From Chitinophaga pinensis (lineage in GTDB: Bacteria; Bacteroidota; Bacteroidia; Chitinophagales; CAMDFR01): a DNA stretch of 64,000 nucleotides. Positions 45,082-54,800 of this stretch are shown piece by piece; within the stretch, counting starts at the first letter, position 1; every line of letters begins with the position of its first letter. The notes beneath the pieces are model-generated. The model had not been told where the DNA came from. It was given only the letters and a program-made list of their open reading frames with translations, and did no database searches. The stretch spans positions 31,121-95,120 of the forward strand of contig CAMBZT010000002.1 in assembly GCA_945872405.1 (NCBI GenBank), read 5' to 3'. The position numbers were made by a program, and so were the translations under genes.

Positions 45082-45594
45082 ATGAAAAAGTTAATGATGT
45101 TTATAGTTGCCGCTTTCATAGGTTCTTCTTCGGTGGATGCGCAAAAGATGGCTTATGTGGATATGGATTATATTTTGAAAGCAATTCCTGCTTATCAGAG
45201 AGCACAAAAAACGCTTGATGAGGTTTCTGCTACTTGGCAGAAAGATATTGAAACAAAGATGGCAGAGGTTAGCAAGATGTACAATGCTTTTCAGAGCGAG
45301 CAAGTATTGTTGACAGAGCAGTTGAAACAGCAGAGAATGACGAATATTGAGAATAAAGAAAAAGAAATCAAACAACTACAAAAAGATAAATTTGGCCCTA
45401 ATGGAGAGTTGTTTAAGAAACGTCAAGAACTAATTAAACCAATTCAAGACCAAGTATATAACGAAATTCAAAAGATGTCGACAGAGAAGAAATATGATTT
45501 TATCTTTGACAAAGCCAACGGACCTTATATGCTATATACCAACCCACTTTATGACAAAAGTGATGAAATATTACAAGGTCTAGGCATTAAATAG
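45082..45594 (+). CDS. OmpH/Skp-family periplasmic chaperone (first copy)
   Basis: A 170-residue exported protein from the ATG at 45082 (signal peptide 1-20, ending VDAQ). The mature part opens with AYVDMDYILKAIPAYQ and has long charged helices that form the tentacles of Skp-like trimers, ending with KKYDFIFDKANG and a short strand. It captures unfolded outer-membrane proteins in the periplasm. It lies 25 nt after bamA. An in-frame start inside the bamA end (45043) was rejected because it lacks a signal peptide at the N-terminus. Confidence 0.93.
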   Translation: MKKLMMFIVAAFIGSSSVDAQKMAYVDMDYILKAIPAYQRAQKTLDEVSATWQKDIETKMAEVSKMYNAFQSEQVLLTEQLKQQRMTNIENKEKEIKQLQKDKFGPNGELFKKRQELIKPIQDQVYNEIQKMSTEKKYDFIFDKANGPYMLYTNPLYDKSDEILQGLGIK

Positions 45595-45656
45595 GGGCTA
45601 ATTTGTATATTTACAGTTCAAAATCTAAACACAATAATTAATATTAAAAAAACACA

Positions 45657-46160
45657 ATGAAGAATTTACTTTTTATTTTATTTGCCTCCACTTTATTATT
45701 AACTTCTAGAGAAACAAAAGCTCAAAAGTTAGGTTATTTCAACAGTCAAGAATTATTGGTTTTGATGCCAGAGGTGAAACGTATGGATACTGTATTGACT
45801 GAAAACTCTGATCAGTTACAAAAAAAAGCGGAGATGATGTATCAAGACTACTCACAGAAGTTGAACGACTACAATATTAACAAAGATAAGATGACTGCTT
45901 TGATTCGTGAGGCCACAGAAAAAGACTTGGCCAATCAAGAAAATAATCTTCAATCTTTTCAAGATGATTCAAAAGCAAGATTAGACGATTTACAAGAGAA
46001 AATGATGGCACCAATTCGTGTGAAAGTTCAATCAATTGTTAAAACAGTAGCGACTGAAAATGGATATAGCTATATATTTGATATGTCTTCGGGTGCTATT
46101 TTTTATGCACCAGAAACAGATAATGTGATTGGATTAATCAAGAAAAAATTAGCACTTTAA
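45657..46160 (+). CDS. OmpH/Skp-family periplasmic chaperone (second copy)
   Basis: A 167-residue paralogue of the preceding gene: a signal peptide (about 1-22), then LGYFNSQELLVLMPEVKRMD and a charged helical hairpin. It ends with NGYSYIFDMSSGAIFYA, the same terminal strand pattern as the first copy. Two diverged tandem copies after bamA are usual in Bacteroidota and may have different client sets. Overall residue identity between the two appears low outside the N- and C-terminal motifs. Confidence 0.93.
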   Translation: MKNLLFILFASTLLLTSRETKAQKLGYFNSQELLVLMPEVKRMDTVLTENSDQLQKKAEMMYQDYSQKLNDYNINKDKMTALIREATEKDLANQENNLQSFQDDSKARLDDLQEKMMAPIRVKVQSIVKTVATENGYSYIFDMSSGAIFYAPETDNVIGLIKKKLAL

Positions 46161-46197
46161 AAATGACTTGGTAAGTCGTTCTTAATGACTACTGATT

Positions 46198-47022
46198 ATG
46201 AAAAAAGAAAATAGCAAACAACCTGTTGGAATATTTGATTCAGGAATTGGCGGCCTAACAGTCGCCAATGCTATTTCTAAGCTATTGCCAGAAGAAGAAC
46301 TTATCTATTTTGGTGATACAGCACACATGCCTTACGGTGATAAATCCAAAGATTTAATTAAACATTATGCTCTCAAGATAAGCGATTTCTTACTGAATGA
46401 AAAAAAATGCAAAGCCATTGTTATTGCCTGCAATACTGCCTCTGCAGCTGCTTATGAATATCTAAGAGATGCACATAAAGGTATTCGTCCTATCATCAAT
46501 GTAATTGACCCAATAGTGGAAGCGGTGATTAGTGATGAGCACATTCATCGTGTTGGTTTGATTGCCACAAAAACCACTGTACATTCTGGGACCTACAAAG
46601 AAAAACTGCTTCGAAGAAAAGCTTCGCTTGATTATACGGAGTTGGCCACTCCCTTATTGGCTCCCATGATTGAAGAGGGTTTTTATAATGACTCCATCAG
46701 TCATACAGTCATTGAAAGATATTTGAAGGAAGAGCCATTACAAAATTTGGATGCACTCATACTTGGATGCACCCATTATGTAATAATTCGGGATGAAATC
46801 AATCAATATTATGACCAGCGAATTAAATTGTTTGACTCTACAGATATTGTTGCTGAAAAATTAAAATACATTCTTGAAAAAGAGGGATTGGCAAACGACA
46901 AGCGACAAAATGCAGACCATTTCTACGTTTCCGACTTCACATCTTCTTTTCAAAAAACGGCGAGAATGTTTTATGGCGATAAGATTATTTTAGAGAAATG
47001 TGATATTTGGCAAAATTCTTAA
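46198..47022 (+). CDS. murI: Glutamate racemase
   Basis: A 274-residue enzyme that makes D-glutamate for the peptidoglycan stem peptide. Both catalytic cysteines are visible: ACNTASAAA near residue 77 and LGCTHYVI near residue 190. The GIFDSGIGGLTVANA substrate loop is near residue 12, with PYGDKS near 44. It overlaps no neighbour except the preferred thioredoxin start 11 nt downstream, and it continues the wall and envelope theme of the uppS-bamA cluster. Confidence 0.96.
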   Translation: MKKENSKQPVGIFDSGIGGLTVANAISKLLPEEELIYFGDTAHMPYGDKSKDLIKHYALKISDFLLNEKKCKAIVIACNTASAAAYEYLRDAHKGIRPIINVIDPIVEAVISDEHIHRVGLIATKTTVHSGTYKEKLLRRKASLDYTELATPLLAPMIEEGFYNDSISHTVIERYLKEEPLQNLDALILGCTHYVIIRDEINQYYDQRIKLFDSTDIVAEKLKYILEKEGLANDKRQNADHFYVSDFTSSFQKTARMFYGDKIILEKCDIWQNS

Positions 47023-47033
47023 TTCAAAACGAC

Positions 47034-48236
47034 ATGAAAAAAAATCTTATTTTATTCTTCTCATTTTGCATTTTCATACAAGGATTTTCTCAAGGAATTA
47101 ATTTTTTTCATGGAACTTTTGACGAAGCAATCAATACAGCTAAGTCGGAAAAGAAACTACTTTTTTTGGACTGCTATACTGCTTGGTGTGGACCTTGCAA
47201 GATGTTACAAAACAATGTCTTTCCTCAGGAAAATGTGGGCGAATTCTACAATCAGAATTTTATCTGTTATAAAATTGACTGTGAGAAGGGAGAAGGACCA
47301 GGCATCTGTTCCCGTTTTAGTGTAAGTGCCTACCCTACTATGCATTTCATAGATGCGAGTACAGGTAAATCTATCTATAAAACCATGGGATATCAAGTGG
47401 CTGAAACATTGATAGAAAAAGGGAAAGCAGCAATGGGAGGGAATACCAACGCCCTTCGTGAGTATCAAGCTAAGTATCAAAATGGAGATAAATCTGAAAC
47501 TAATTTATTAGGATTAGTAACACAACTGGCAAAAAACGGTCAAGCTTATGATGTCTATTTTAAAGAATACATGGCTACTCAAAGCAGCGAAAGTTTGATG
47601 CAAGAAAAAAATGCAAAATTAATTTTTGAGTTAACGAATAGTATTAACTCACCTGCCATTACACACTTTCAACAATTAAAAAAGTATTATTGGGAAGTAT
47701 TCGGCGTAGAATCTTATCAGCGTCAAGTAGAACAAATAGCTTCTAAATCTGTGAAGGAAGCTACTCAAAAGTCTGACAAAACAATGTTCTTGTCTGCACT
47801 TACTTTTATAAAAAATAATGATTTGGATAGAAGTGATGAGGTTATTTTAAAGCAATCGATGCAGTTTTACAAAGGCATAAATGATATGGTTTCTTTTGAT
47901 CAATCGGCCACAAAATATTTAAAAGTATATAAGAAAAAAGATTCTAGACTTTTGGCTGAGGTAGCTGCATTATATGTTCAAAATGTGAGCAATCCGAAGT
48001 TATTGATAAAAGCAGTTAATTGGACTTTGGCGAGTATTAAACTAGAGGACAAGTATTACAATAATATTGTTTTGGCACAATTGAATTATAAGCAGGGAAA
48101 GAAATCAGAGGCATTTGATTTCGCCAACCATGCTTTAGATATGGGTAAAAAAGAGAATTCTAATTATTGGCCTGCACAAGACCTTATCAATAAAATTCAA
48201 ATTGAGTGGGGGAAAGAGAAAAGTAAAAGCCCCTAA
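47034..48236 (+). CDS. Exported thioredoxin-domain protein
   Basis: From the ATG at 47034 the product has 400 residues with a signal peptide (KKNLILFFSFCIFIQGFS). A thioredoxin-like domain (about 25-140) carries the redox motif in CYTAWCGPCKMLQ near residue 50 and the cis-proline VSAYPTMHF near residue 94. The remaining 250 residues are helical, resembling TPR-like tails of Bacteroidota thioredoxin-family proteins. It probably reduces or isomerises disulfides in the periplasm; partners are unknown. An in-frame GTG/ATG start inside murI was rejected because it hides the signal peptide. Confidence 0.88.
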   Translation: MKKNLILFFSFCIFIQGFSQGINFFHGTFDEAINTAKSEKKLLFLDCYTAWCGPCKMLQNNVFPQENVGEFYNQNFICYKIDCEKGEGPGICSRFSVSAYPTMHFIDASTGKSIYKTMGYQVAETLIEKGKAAMGGNTNALREYQAKYQNGDKSETNLLGLVTQLAKNGQAYDVYFKEYMATQSSESLMQEKNAKLIFELTNSINSPAITHFQQLKKYYWEVFGVESYQRQVEQIASKSVKEATQKSDKTMFLSALTFIKNNDLDRSDEVILKQSMQFYKGINDMVSFDQSATKYLKVYKKKDSRLLAEVAALYVQNVSNPKLLIKAVNWTLASIKLEDKYYNNIVLAQLNYKQGKKSEAFDFANHALDMGKKENSNYWPAQDLINKIQIEWGKEKSKSP

Positions 48237-48295
48237 TGTTTATCTTTCGTGCATAATATTTGAGCATTCAATCCTTTTAAGCTTACATATCGACT

Positions 48296-48303
48296 TACCT
48301 TTG
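48296..48303 (+). promoter_or_regulatory. Possible -7 box of purH
   Basis: TACCTTTG fits TAnnTTTG exactly and ends 22 nt before the purH ATG; a TTG at the usual distance upstream is not seen. Confidence 0.45.
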
Positions 48304-48325
48304 CATTGACCTTAAAATCTATGCC

Positions 48326-49843
48326 ATGCAAAAAAAAATTAAATCTGCACTAATCTCGGTTTATTATAAAGATGGTCTTGAACCAATCGTAAAAACTTTA
48401 CATGAACATAAGGTTACCCTTTATTCGACGGGGGGCACACAATCCTTTATTGAAGGGTTAGGCATTCCAGTGATTAGTGTTGAATCATTAACAGGATTTC
48501 CTGAAATACTGGGCGGCCGGGTAAAAACCTTACAGCCAAAAATTTTTGGTGGGATATTAGCAAGACGTGAGAATGAAAATGATTTGGCTCAATTGAAGGC
48601 ACATGATATTCCAACGATTGATTTGGTGATTGTAGATTTATATCCTTTTGAAGAAACTTTATTAGCGGGAGGCACAGAAGCTGAAATGATTGAAAAGATT
48701 GACATCGGAGGTATTTCTTTGATTAGAGCAACTGCTAAAAACTATAATGACACTTTGATTGTATCGAGCAGAAATCAGTATGAAAGTGTTGTAGGACTCT
48801 TAGAGAAAAATGACTGTAGTAGTTCATTATCAGAAAGAAAAAAGTATGCTATGGAAGCATTTGGCAACTCCTCTCATTATGACACGGCTATTTATAAGTA
48901 TTTAGCAGCAGGAGATGAAACAGTTTTCAGACAAAGCCATAATAAAAATCAAGTATTAAGGTATGGAGAAAACCCTCATCAAAATGCTGTTTTTTACGGA
49001 ACATTAGAAGATGTTTTTGAAAAACTACATGGAAAGGAATTATCTTATAACAACTTGGTGGATGTTGATGCAGCGGTGAATTTAATTCGCGAATTTAAAG
49101 AAACTGCTTTTGTAATTATTAAGCATACGAATGCATGCGGTATGGCGATTGGGAAAAGTGTCAAGGATGCGTACTTAAAAGCGTTGGCATGCGATAGCAC
49201 CTCTGCCTTTGGAGGAATTCTAATCTGCAATAAAAAAATTGACCTTTCTGCTGCTGAAGAAATAAACAAATTGTTTTGTGAAGTCTTGATAGCACCAGAT
49301 TTTGAAACAGAAGCTCTAGAACTATTGCAGAGCAAGAAGAATAGGGTACTTCTAAAAATGAAAAAAGAAATTGTTACCAAGTCGCAATTTAAGTCTTTGT
49401 TGAATGGGGTTTTGTTTCAAGACACTGACCTTAATAGTGAAAAAGCAGACGACTTCAAACAAGCGACAGAAACATATCCAAGTAGCAATGAGATTGAAGA
49501 TCTTGAATTTGCGGTGATTGCCGCGAAGCATTTAAAGTCGAATACCATTGCTATTGTGAAAAATAAGCAACTCATTGGAATGGGTTGCGGACAAACAAGT
49601 CGAGTTGATGCCTTAAGACAAGCTATTCATAAAGCGTTGGAATTTGGATTTGATTTAGAAGGTTCAGTAATGGCAAGCGATGCCTTCTTTCCTTTTCCAG
49701 ATTGTGTAGAAATCGGTTTCACTGCAGGGATTCAAGCAGTTGCTCAACCTGGTGGATCAATAAAAGATCAGGAATCTATTGATTATTGTAACAAAGTTGG
49801 AATGTCAATGGTGTTGACTGGAGTAAGACATTTTAAACATTAA
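48326..49843 (+). CDS. purH: Bifunctional AICAR formyltransferase / IMP cyclohydrolase
   Basis: A 505-residue bifunctional enzyme for the last two steps of IMP synthesis. The N-terminal MGS-like cyclohydrolase domain (about 1-190) has LYSTGGTQSFIE, GGRVKTLQPKIFGGILA and DLVIVDLYPFEETL. The C-terminal transformylase has RYGENPHQNAVFYG, the KHTNACGMAIG motif with the catalytic Lys-His, and SDAFFPFPDCVE. Length is normal. It stands alone on the plus strand and is closed by a bidirectional terminator. Confidence 0.97.
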   Translation: MQKKIKSALISVYYKDGLEPIVKTLHEHKVTLYSTGGTQSFIEGLGIPVISVESLTGFPEILGGRVKTLQPKIFGGILARRENENDLAQLKAHDIPTIDLVIVDLYPFEETLLAGGTEAEMIEKIDIGGISLIRATAKNYNDTLIVSSRNQYESVVGLLEKNDCSSSLSERKKYAMEAFGNSSHYDTAIYKYLAAGDETVFRQSHNKNQVLRYGENPHQNAVFYGTLEDVFEKLHGKELSYNNLVDVDAAVNLIREFKETAFVIIKHTNACGMAIGKSVKDAYLKALACDSTSAFGGILICNKKIDLSAAEEINKLFCEVLIAPDFETEALELLQSKKNRVLLKMKKEIVTKSQFKSLLNGVLFQDTDLNSEKADDFKQATETYPSSNEIEDLEFAVIAAKHLKSNTIAIVKNKQLIGMGCGQTSRVDALRQAIHKALEFGFDLEGSVMASDAFFPFPDCVEIGFTAGIQAVAQPGGSIKDQESIDYCNKVGMSMVLTGVRHFKH

Positions 49844-49965
49844 AACTACGCTTGCTCTTTCTATTGATTTGATTTGTCTGAATTTATGAATGTTTAAACA
49901 TATATTTTTTAAATACTAACGCAAAGCAATTTACCATCATCTTTCTGCTCTATTTATAAACAAAA

Positions 49966-49991
49966 AAAACCTCCTATTGCTAGGAGGTTTT
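49966..49991. terminator. Bidirectional terminator between purH and the fasciclin gene
   Basis: A perfect 11-bp stem (49966-49976 with 49981-49991) around TTGC has flanking A- and T-runs. It can end purH on the plus strand and the fasciclin gene (stop at 50012) on the minus strand. Confidence 0.85.
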
Positions 49992-50011
49992 TCTTATAAT
50001 TCCGGTTCTAT

Positions 50012-50518
50012 TTACTTAGGCAATAAAACTGCATCGATTACGTGCACTACGCCATTAGTTCCCTTTAGATCAGCAGCAATTACCAAAGCTGAATTTCCAT
50101 TTTCGTCAGTCAACTTCACTTTACCATTATCTAAGGTAGCTGTTAACTTTCCACCACTTACTGTTTTTAGAACAACCTTACCTTTACCATCTTTAATTGC
50201 AGCTAAAACAGACGTTGCATCCAAATTGCCACTTACTACGTGGTAAGTCAAAATATTTGCCAAGGCTGCTTTACTTTCAGGCTTCAATAAACTTGCTACA
50301 GTTCCTCCTGGCAATTTATCAAAAGCAGCGTTTGTTGGTGCAAATACTGTAAAAGGACCTGCACTTTTTAAGGTAGCCACTAAATCGGCTGCTTTCACTG
50401 CCGCAACTAATGTTGTGTGATCTGCGGAGCTGATTGCGATATCTACCACATCAACTTTTTGAGCAAAACTAAATGTTGACACGGCTGTTGTAATTAATAC
50501 TAGAAATAATTTTTTCAT
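50012..50518 (-). CDS. Secreted fasciclin-domain protein
   Basis: The ATG at 50518 gives 168 residues: a signal peptide (MKKLFLVLITTAVSTFSFAQ) and one FAS1 domain. The two conserved FAS1 motifs are visible, TVFAPTNAAFDKLP near residue 66 and TYHVVSGNLDA near residue 95, and the domain ends GVVHVIDAVLLPK. FAS1 domains mediate cell adhesion or surface interactions. An in-frame ATG 39 nt upstream (50557) was rejected because it breaks the signal peptide layout. The gene is monocistronic. Confidence 0.93.
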   Translation of the reverse strand: MKKLFLVLITTAVSTFSFAQKVDVVDIAISSADHTTLVAAVKAADLVATLKSAGPFTVFAPTNAAFDKLPGGTVASLLKPESKAALANILTYHVVSGNLDATSVLAAIKDGKGKVVLKTVSGGKLTATLDNGKVKLTDENGNSALVIAADLKGTNGVVHVIDAVLLPK

Positions 50519-50560
50519 TATAATGTTTTTTTGTTTGAATAATAATCTTAGAACCATAAA

Positions 50561-50592
50561 AAAATTCCTTTGTTTATTTTTTAAGGAATTTT
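50561..50592 (-). terminator. Possible terminator in the 50.5-50.9 kb gap
   Basis: A 10-bp A/T-rich stem (50561-50570 with 50583-50592) with a 12-nt loop is followed by TTT on the minus strand. It may end the transcript of the gene at 50874-51341, although it is about 280 nt away. In the rest of the 50519-50873 gap I see no gene, repeat or RNA. Confidence 0.35.
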
Positions 50593-50873
50593 AATAACTA
50601 GCATTTCGTTTTTCAGAATCTTGTTAAGCAAAGCTCCCTTGGTTTAGTGTTAGATAGCAATTTTCTAAACAACATTTATTGCAATTTAAGGTTGTCATAA
50701 CGATGATGCGAGAATTGATATCGTCATTATACCACATCCTTTACTAGGCAAAATGACGTTAAGGGAAGTGATTTATTTGCTGTTTTGCGCGCAGAATTTC
50801 ATCGTCTAGGCATTTGAAGAAAGTTTTGAGACAGCCTAGTTTGATCTTCTCAATTTTGTTCTTAAATTCCTCT

Positions 50874-51341
50874 TTATTCTGGTTTAATACCTTCTGTTGA
50901 GCTCTTTAATGGATGTGTAATAATGTGAGGCATTATCTTGTTATTGAAGGGCACTACCATCATATCAGCAGGTGGATCGGGTGCTACTAATTTAGGCATA
51001 GAGATAGCTAATACAAGTGACTTTATTTTTTCTGGCGAAGTAGTAACATGATATCGAACCTCTAAATCTTGGCCTCTATCATCCTGCACCACAACTCCTT
51101 TTTTATAGACCGCCTTCAACATTGTATCTTCATAAACCACCCGAACATTAACATCAAACAAAGGAATTGAAGTAACCTTTATAAGCTTTTCAGGGAGAAC
51201 ATTTTGTCTTACCCCATTCAAGAACAGGTAAAACTTTTGACCATCTTCTGTATACACAACTAGGTTTGAACTATATATATCTTGCGCCACACTAGAACAA
51301 AGACTTCCACCAACCAATAAAATAAGTAATAAATATTTCAT
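50874..51341 (-). CDS. Secreted protein related to the N-terminus of DUF4476 proteins
   Basis: A 155-residue product with a signal peptide (MKYLLLILLVGGSLCSSVAQ). The next part, SNLVVYTEDGQKFYLFLNGV at residues about 25-45 followed by an LIKVTSIP strand, matches the N-terminal beta domain seen in DUF4476 proteins. The C-terminal Pro/Asn-rich tail lacks the usual helical DUF4476 domain. It may be a shortened version of that family. Function is unknown. It lies 85 nt after the start of a 3'-flanking acyl-CoA dehydrogenase gene on the same strand. Confidence 0.7.
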   Translation of the reverse strand: MKYLLLILLVGGSLCSSVAQDIYSSNLVVYTEDGQKFYLFLNGVRQNVLPEKLIKVTSIPLFDVNVRVVYEDTMLKAVYKKGVVVQDDRGQDLEVRYHVTTSPEKIKSLVLAISMPKLVAPDPPADMMVVPFNNKIMPHIITHPLKSSTEGIKPE

Positions 51342-51426
51342 TTTTCTAAGATTTAATTTCTAAAATCTGTTCAATTTTTATGCCAAAACTGATACTTCTA
51401 GATTTGAAGCGATCAATATTGATTCT

Positions 51427-52569
51427 TTACTTTCCAATAACGGCTCTTGAAATAACGATACGTTGCACTTCACTCGTCCCTTCATAAATCTGAGTAATTT
51501 TTGCATCACGCATTAATCTTTCTACATGATATTCTTTTACAAACCCATACCCACCATGGATCTGAACAGCCTCCACTGTGTGTTTCATGGCAACTTCACT
51601 AGCATACAATTTTGCCATGGCACTTGCGGTGTTATAATCCTTTCCCTGATCTTTTAAAACGGCTGCTTTATATACTAAAAGTCTAGCAGCCTCAATCTGT
51701 AAAGCCATGTCCGCCAACTTAAACTGGATGATTTGATGTTCGCTAATCTCTTTTCCAAAAGCCTTTCTTATTTTAGAGTAAGCCAATGCAAGTTCATAAG
51801 CACCTGCAGCAATACCCAAAGCTTGTGCGGCAATACCAATCCTACCACCTGCTAAGGTTTTCATGGCAAAAGTGAACCCAAATCCGTCTGCACCAATACG
51901 ATTTTCTTTTGGTACTTTCACATTTGTAAAAAGCAAAGTATGTGTATCTGATGATCGAATCCCCAATTTATCTTCTTTCTTAGCCACTTCAAAACCTGGC
52001 ATACCTTTTTCGATTATCAATACATTAATTCCTTTATGTCCTAATTCTCTATTCGTTTGTGCGATTACTAAATAAGTATCTGCCATTCCTCCATTTGTTA
52101 TCCAGTTCTTGGTTCCATTCACTAAATAATGATCACCCATGTCTTCTGCTGTTGTGGTTTGACTAGTTGCGTCACTACCTGCTTCTGGCTCTGACAAACA
52201 AAAAGCACCGAGTACCTCTCCTTTTGCAAGGGCTGGAATATATTTCTTTTTTTGCTCCTCAGAACCATACTCGTTAAGACCCCAAAGCACCAAAGAATTA
52301 TTCACAGACATGATAACTGAACAAGAATTATCAACCTTAGATATTTCTTCTAAAGCAAGCACATAACTAAGTGTATCCATCCCACCACCGCCGTAGGAAG
52401 GGTCAATCATCATTCCTAAGAAACCAAGCTCTCCCATTGTTTTAACTTGCTCGTATGGGTATGTCATGTTAGTGTCTCGATCTATGACTCCTGGCTTACA
52501 ATCATTTTGTGCAAAATCACGAGCTGCTTGTTTGATCATTAAATTTTCTTCTGATAATTCGAAATGCAT
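51427..52569 (-). CDS. Acyl-CoA dehydrogenase
   Basis: A 380-residue FAD enzyme of the short/medium-chain acyl-CoA dehydrogenase family, the first step of beta-oxidation or of branched-chain acyl-CoA breakdown. The signature AFCLSEPEAGSDATSQ is near residue 125, GTKNWITNGGMADTY near residue 152, and the catalytic-base region IYEGTSEVQRIVISR at the C-terminus carries the Glu of the BCAD/SCAD-type. Chain-length preference cannot be read from sequence. The gene is alone in its strand segment. Confidence 0.95.
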   Translation of the reverse strand: MHFELSEENLMIKQAARDFAQNDCKPGVIDRDTNMTYPYEQVKTMGELGFLGMMIDPSYGGGGMDTLSYVLALEEISKVDNSCSVIMSVNNSLVLWGLNEYGSEEQKKKYIPALAKGEVLGAFCLSEPEAGSDATSQTTTAEDMGDHYLVNGTKNWITNGGMADTYLVIAQTNRELGHKGINVLIIEKGMPGFEVAKKEDKLGIRSSDTHTLLFTNVKVPKENRIGADGFGFTFAMKTLAGGRIGIAAQALGIAAGAYELALAYSKIRKAFGKEISEHQIIQFKLADMALQIEAARLLVYKAAVLKDQGKDYNTASAMAKLYASEVAMKHTVEAVQIHGGYGFVKEYHVERLMRDAKITQIYEGTSEVQRIVISRAVIGK

Positions 52570-52657
52570 ATTATTTTCTTTTTATTGTTTGCGTTTAATT
52601 TAATGTTTCAATTCACTTGATATAAAACACTTAAAATTTAATTTTTGTTGCAGGGCT

Positions 52658-53152
52658 TTATCCTATTCTTTGTATGATAGCTGTGCTAGAAAAACCTTCT
52701 AAAACAGGAATAATTTTGACCCTACCACCATTTTTTAATACCTCTTTACTACCAACAATATTTTCTGAGGTATAATCGCCACCTTTTACGAGCACATCTG
52801 GCTCAATCAATTGAATCAAGCTTAATGGCGTTTCGTCATCAAACAGAATAACTGCATCTACCAATTGAAGGCATGAGAGCAAAATTGCTCTTGAATTCTG
52901 GTCGTTGATTGGTCGATTTTCACCTTTTATTTTTTTTATGGAAGCATCACTATTCAAGCCAATGACTAATTTACCACCAAAATCTTTTGCTTGACACAAA
53001 AGTGACAGATGTCCTTGATGAATGAGGTCAAAACAACCATTAGTGAAAACGATTTGGTGTCCGTACATCCGCCAGATTTTCAAATATTGTTTCAAGTGTG
53101 CCTCTGTCATCACTTTCTCCTGCATTAACTCAAGATAATTTTTTTCAACCAT
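52658..53152 (-). CDS. rfaE2: D-glycero-beta-D-manno-heptose 1-phosphate adenylyltransferase
   Basis: A 164-residue nucleotidyltransferase equal to the C-terminal half of HldE. FTNGCFDLIHQGHL near residue 36 contains the HxGH active-site motif, and VKGGDYTSENIVG near residue 125 is the second nucleotide-binding motif. It transfers AMP from ATP to heptose-1-phosphate to make ADP-heptose for LPS. The companion kinase (rfaE1) is not in the window. It lies 6 nt after a flippase-like gene, also a cell-envelope function. Confidence 0.93.
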   Translation of the reverse strand: MVEKNYLELMQEKVMTEAHLKQYLKIWRMYGHQIVFTNGCFDLIHQGHLSLLCQAKDFGGKLVIGLNSDASIKKIKGENRPINDQNSRAILLSCLQLVDAVILFDDETPLSLIQLIEPDVLVKGGDYTSENIVGSKEVLKNGGRVKIIPVLEGFSSTAIIQRIG

Positions 53153-53158
53153 AGGTAA

Positions 53159-54406
53159 TTATTTTTTTAAGATATCTAGTTCTTTTTTATCCTTATTCAA
53201 CACATTTAATAAAATCATACAAACAAAACCAAGTACCAAGATCAACGCAGTCTGAACAATCCAACTAAGCCACCCATTCGCATACCCAATAGATTCAGTG
53301 ATGTTATAAAGTAGCAATACCTTTCCAATTACTAAGGGGTAAACGCCCAATCCTCCCTGTACTGCAACAATAGCCAGACTACCAAAAAACAGACAAGTAA
53401 TGGCCGTATTCAGTGTCAAAATACTCGTTTCTGGTACCGCTTTCAAACAGAAGTATACTGTAAACACATAAGCGCTCCAAATAGACACCGTGTATATTAA
53501 AAATAAGAATTTATTCTTCACCTTTCTTACTGATACAATCCCATCAATGAGTCCTAAAACAATAGTTTTTACTTTTACAGCAAATTTCGATTGACCATTC
53601 TTTATATATTTAATAAAAACAAAGACAAATGCCACCATCAAAAAGATAGCGATACTTGCTTTTAAAATCAGACCATTATAATTTCCATCGGTTGATGAGC
53701 CTAAAACTTGTTCACTGAAGAATTTATAGACCAAAGTGTATTGAAGCAGAATCATAATAAAACCCAATACCAACAAACAAAGTACATCAATCAATCGCTC
53801 TGTAAGCATTGAGCCTAGAGATTTTTCTAATGGTATGTTCTCATAGCGACGAATTACTTCGCACCTCATTACCTCGCCTAGTCGCGGCAAGGCCATATTA
53901 GCCATATACATAATCACTACTGCAAAAAAAGTGTTAGAAATCTTTGGTTCATACCCCATAGATTGTAGCATCATCCGCCATCTAAATGACCGAAGCACAT
54001 GACCCAGAAGCGAGGCAATAAGTGATAAAATCAAATAGAACCATGATGCAGAACGAAATACATTCTTGATAATTTTGAATAAATCAATTTGGTATTGACC
54101 TATTAAGGTTTCGTGGTTAATACTATCACCTACTTTCGTTTGAAAGGCATATTTTGCTTCCGTTTCGGCTAAAAAGTAGGAAACATTGGTTTGATTTTGA
54201 AGGGCAAAAATAGTATCCCCAACCATCAATTCAATCCCAACAGTTGTATAGGATTTTAGAACTTGATAAGAATTAGCCGCATACTTTTTCTTATCCAATA
54301 AAACTGGTTTTGGTTTTGAAATATTGTGGTAAAAAAACGCAATTAAAAAGACGCCTAGCCCAAGCGAGAGAATTAGTTTAAATACCTTTGACAAATTTTC
54401 TTTCAA
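53159..54406 (-). CDS. Flippase-like / LPG-synthase transmembrane-domain protein (UPF0104)
   Basis: A 415-residue membrane protein with eight or more spans. It matches the UPF0104 / lysylphosphatidylglycerol-synthase TM region family by topology and by the RSFRWRMML and NMALPRLGEVMRCEVIRRYE stretches near residues 140-190. Members may move lipid-linked molecules across the inner membrane. A periplasmic loop of about 80 residues after the first span is a family feature in Bacteroidota. It lies between panD (12 nt) and rfaE2 (6 nt), so it is probably co-transcribed with them. Confidence 0.85.
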   Translation of the reverse strand: MKENLSKVFKLILSLGLGVFLIAFFYHNISKPKPVLLDKKKYAANSYQVLKSYTTVGIELMVGDTIFALQNQTNVSYFLAETEAKYAFQTKVGDSINHETLIGQYQIDLFKIIKNVFRSASWFYLILSLIASLLGHVLRSFRWRMMLQSMGYEPKISNTFFAVVIMYMANMALPRLGEVMRCEVIRRYENIPLEKSLGSMLTERLIDVLCLLVLGFIMILLQYTLVYKFFSEQVLGSSTDGNYNGLILKASIAIFLMVAFVFVFIKYIKNGQSKFAVKVKTIVLGLIDGIVSVRKVKNKFLFLIYTVSIWSAYVFTVYFCLKAVPETSILTLNTAITCLFFGSLAIVAVQGGLGVYPLVIGKVLLLYNITESIGYANGWLSWIVQTALILVLGFVCMILLNVLNKDKKELDILKK

Positions 54407-54418
54407 TGGGAGGCGAAA

Positions 54419-54769
54419 TTATTTGCTCAGCACGTTATTCGAATCTACATGAGCAGTTACGGGAATGTGGTTCTTTGCTTCTTCAATGCTAAGCAAACAA
54501 TAAGAAATAACAATAATTACGTCTCCTACAGCCACTTTTCGAGCAGCAGGACCGTTGAGGCAAACAACCCCACTACCTCTCTCGCCTTTGATTACATAAG
54601 TCTCCAGTCTCTCTCCATTATTAATATTTACAACCTGAACCTTCTCATGTTCAAGGAGATTAGCTGCCTCCATAAGATTCTCATCTAAAGTGATACTCCC
54701 TACGTAATTTATATTCGCCTCTGTAACAGTTGCACGATGTATCTTCGACTTAAACATTTCTATTTGCAT
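54419..54769 (-). CDS. panD: Aspartate 1-decarboxylase
   Basis: The ATG at 54769 gives a 116-residue pro-enzyme with the self-cleavage site Gly24-Ser25 in [10 protein letters not shown], exactly the normal position; the longer in-frame start at 54796 would shift it by nine. The pyruvoyl enzyme makes beta-alanine for pantothenate. [16 protein letters not shown] and [18 protein letters not shown] are typical PanD motifs. A TAGGTTTG box (54801-54808) lies about 30 nt upstream. It is close to panC, the enzyme that uses beta-alanine. Confidence 0.94.
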   Translation of the reverse strand: MQIEMFKSKIHRATVTEANINYVGSITLDENLMEAANLLEHEKVQVVNINNGERLETYVIKGERGSGVVCLNGPAARKVAVGDVIIVISYCLLSIEEAKNHIPVTAHVDSNNVLSK

Positions 54770-54800
54770 AACTAATCCGATAGTTTCTTTAAACAATATG

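Noticed and set aside
50593..50873. Gap with weak inverted repeats that might hold a small RNA or tRNA remnant
   Set aside because: No tRNA-like T-loop, no promoter-terminator pair and no extended helix could be found.
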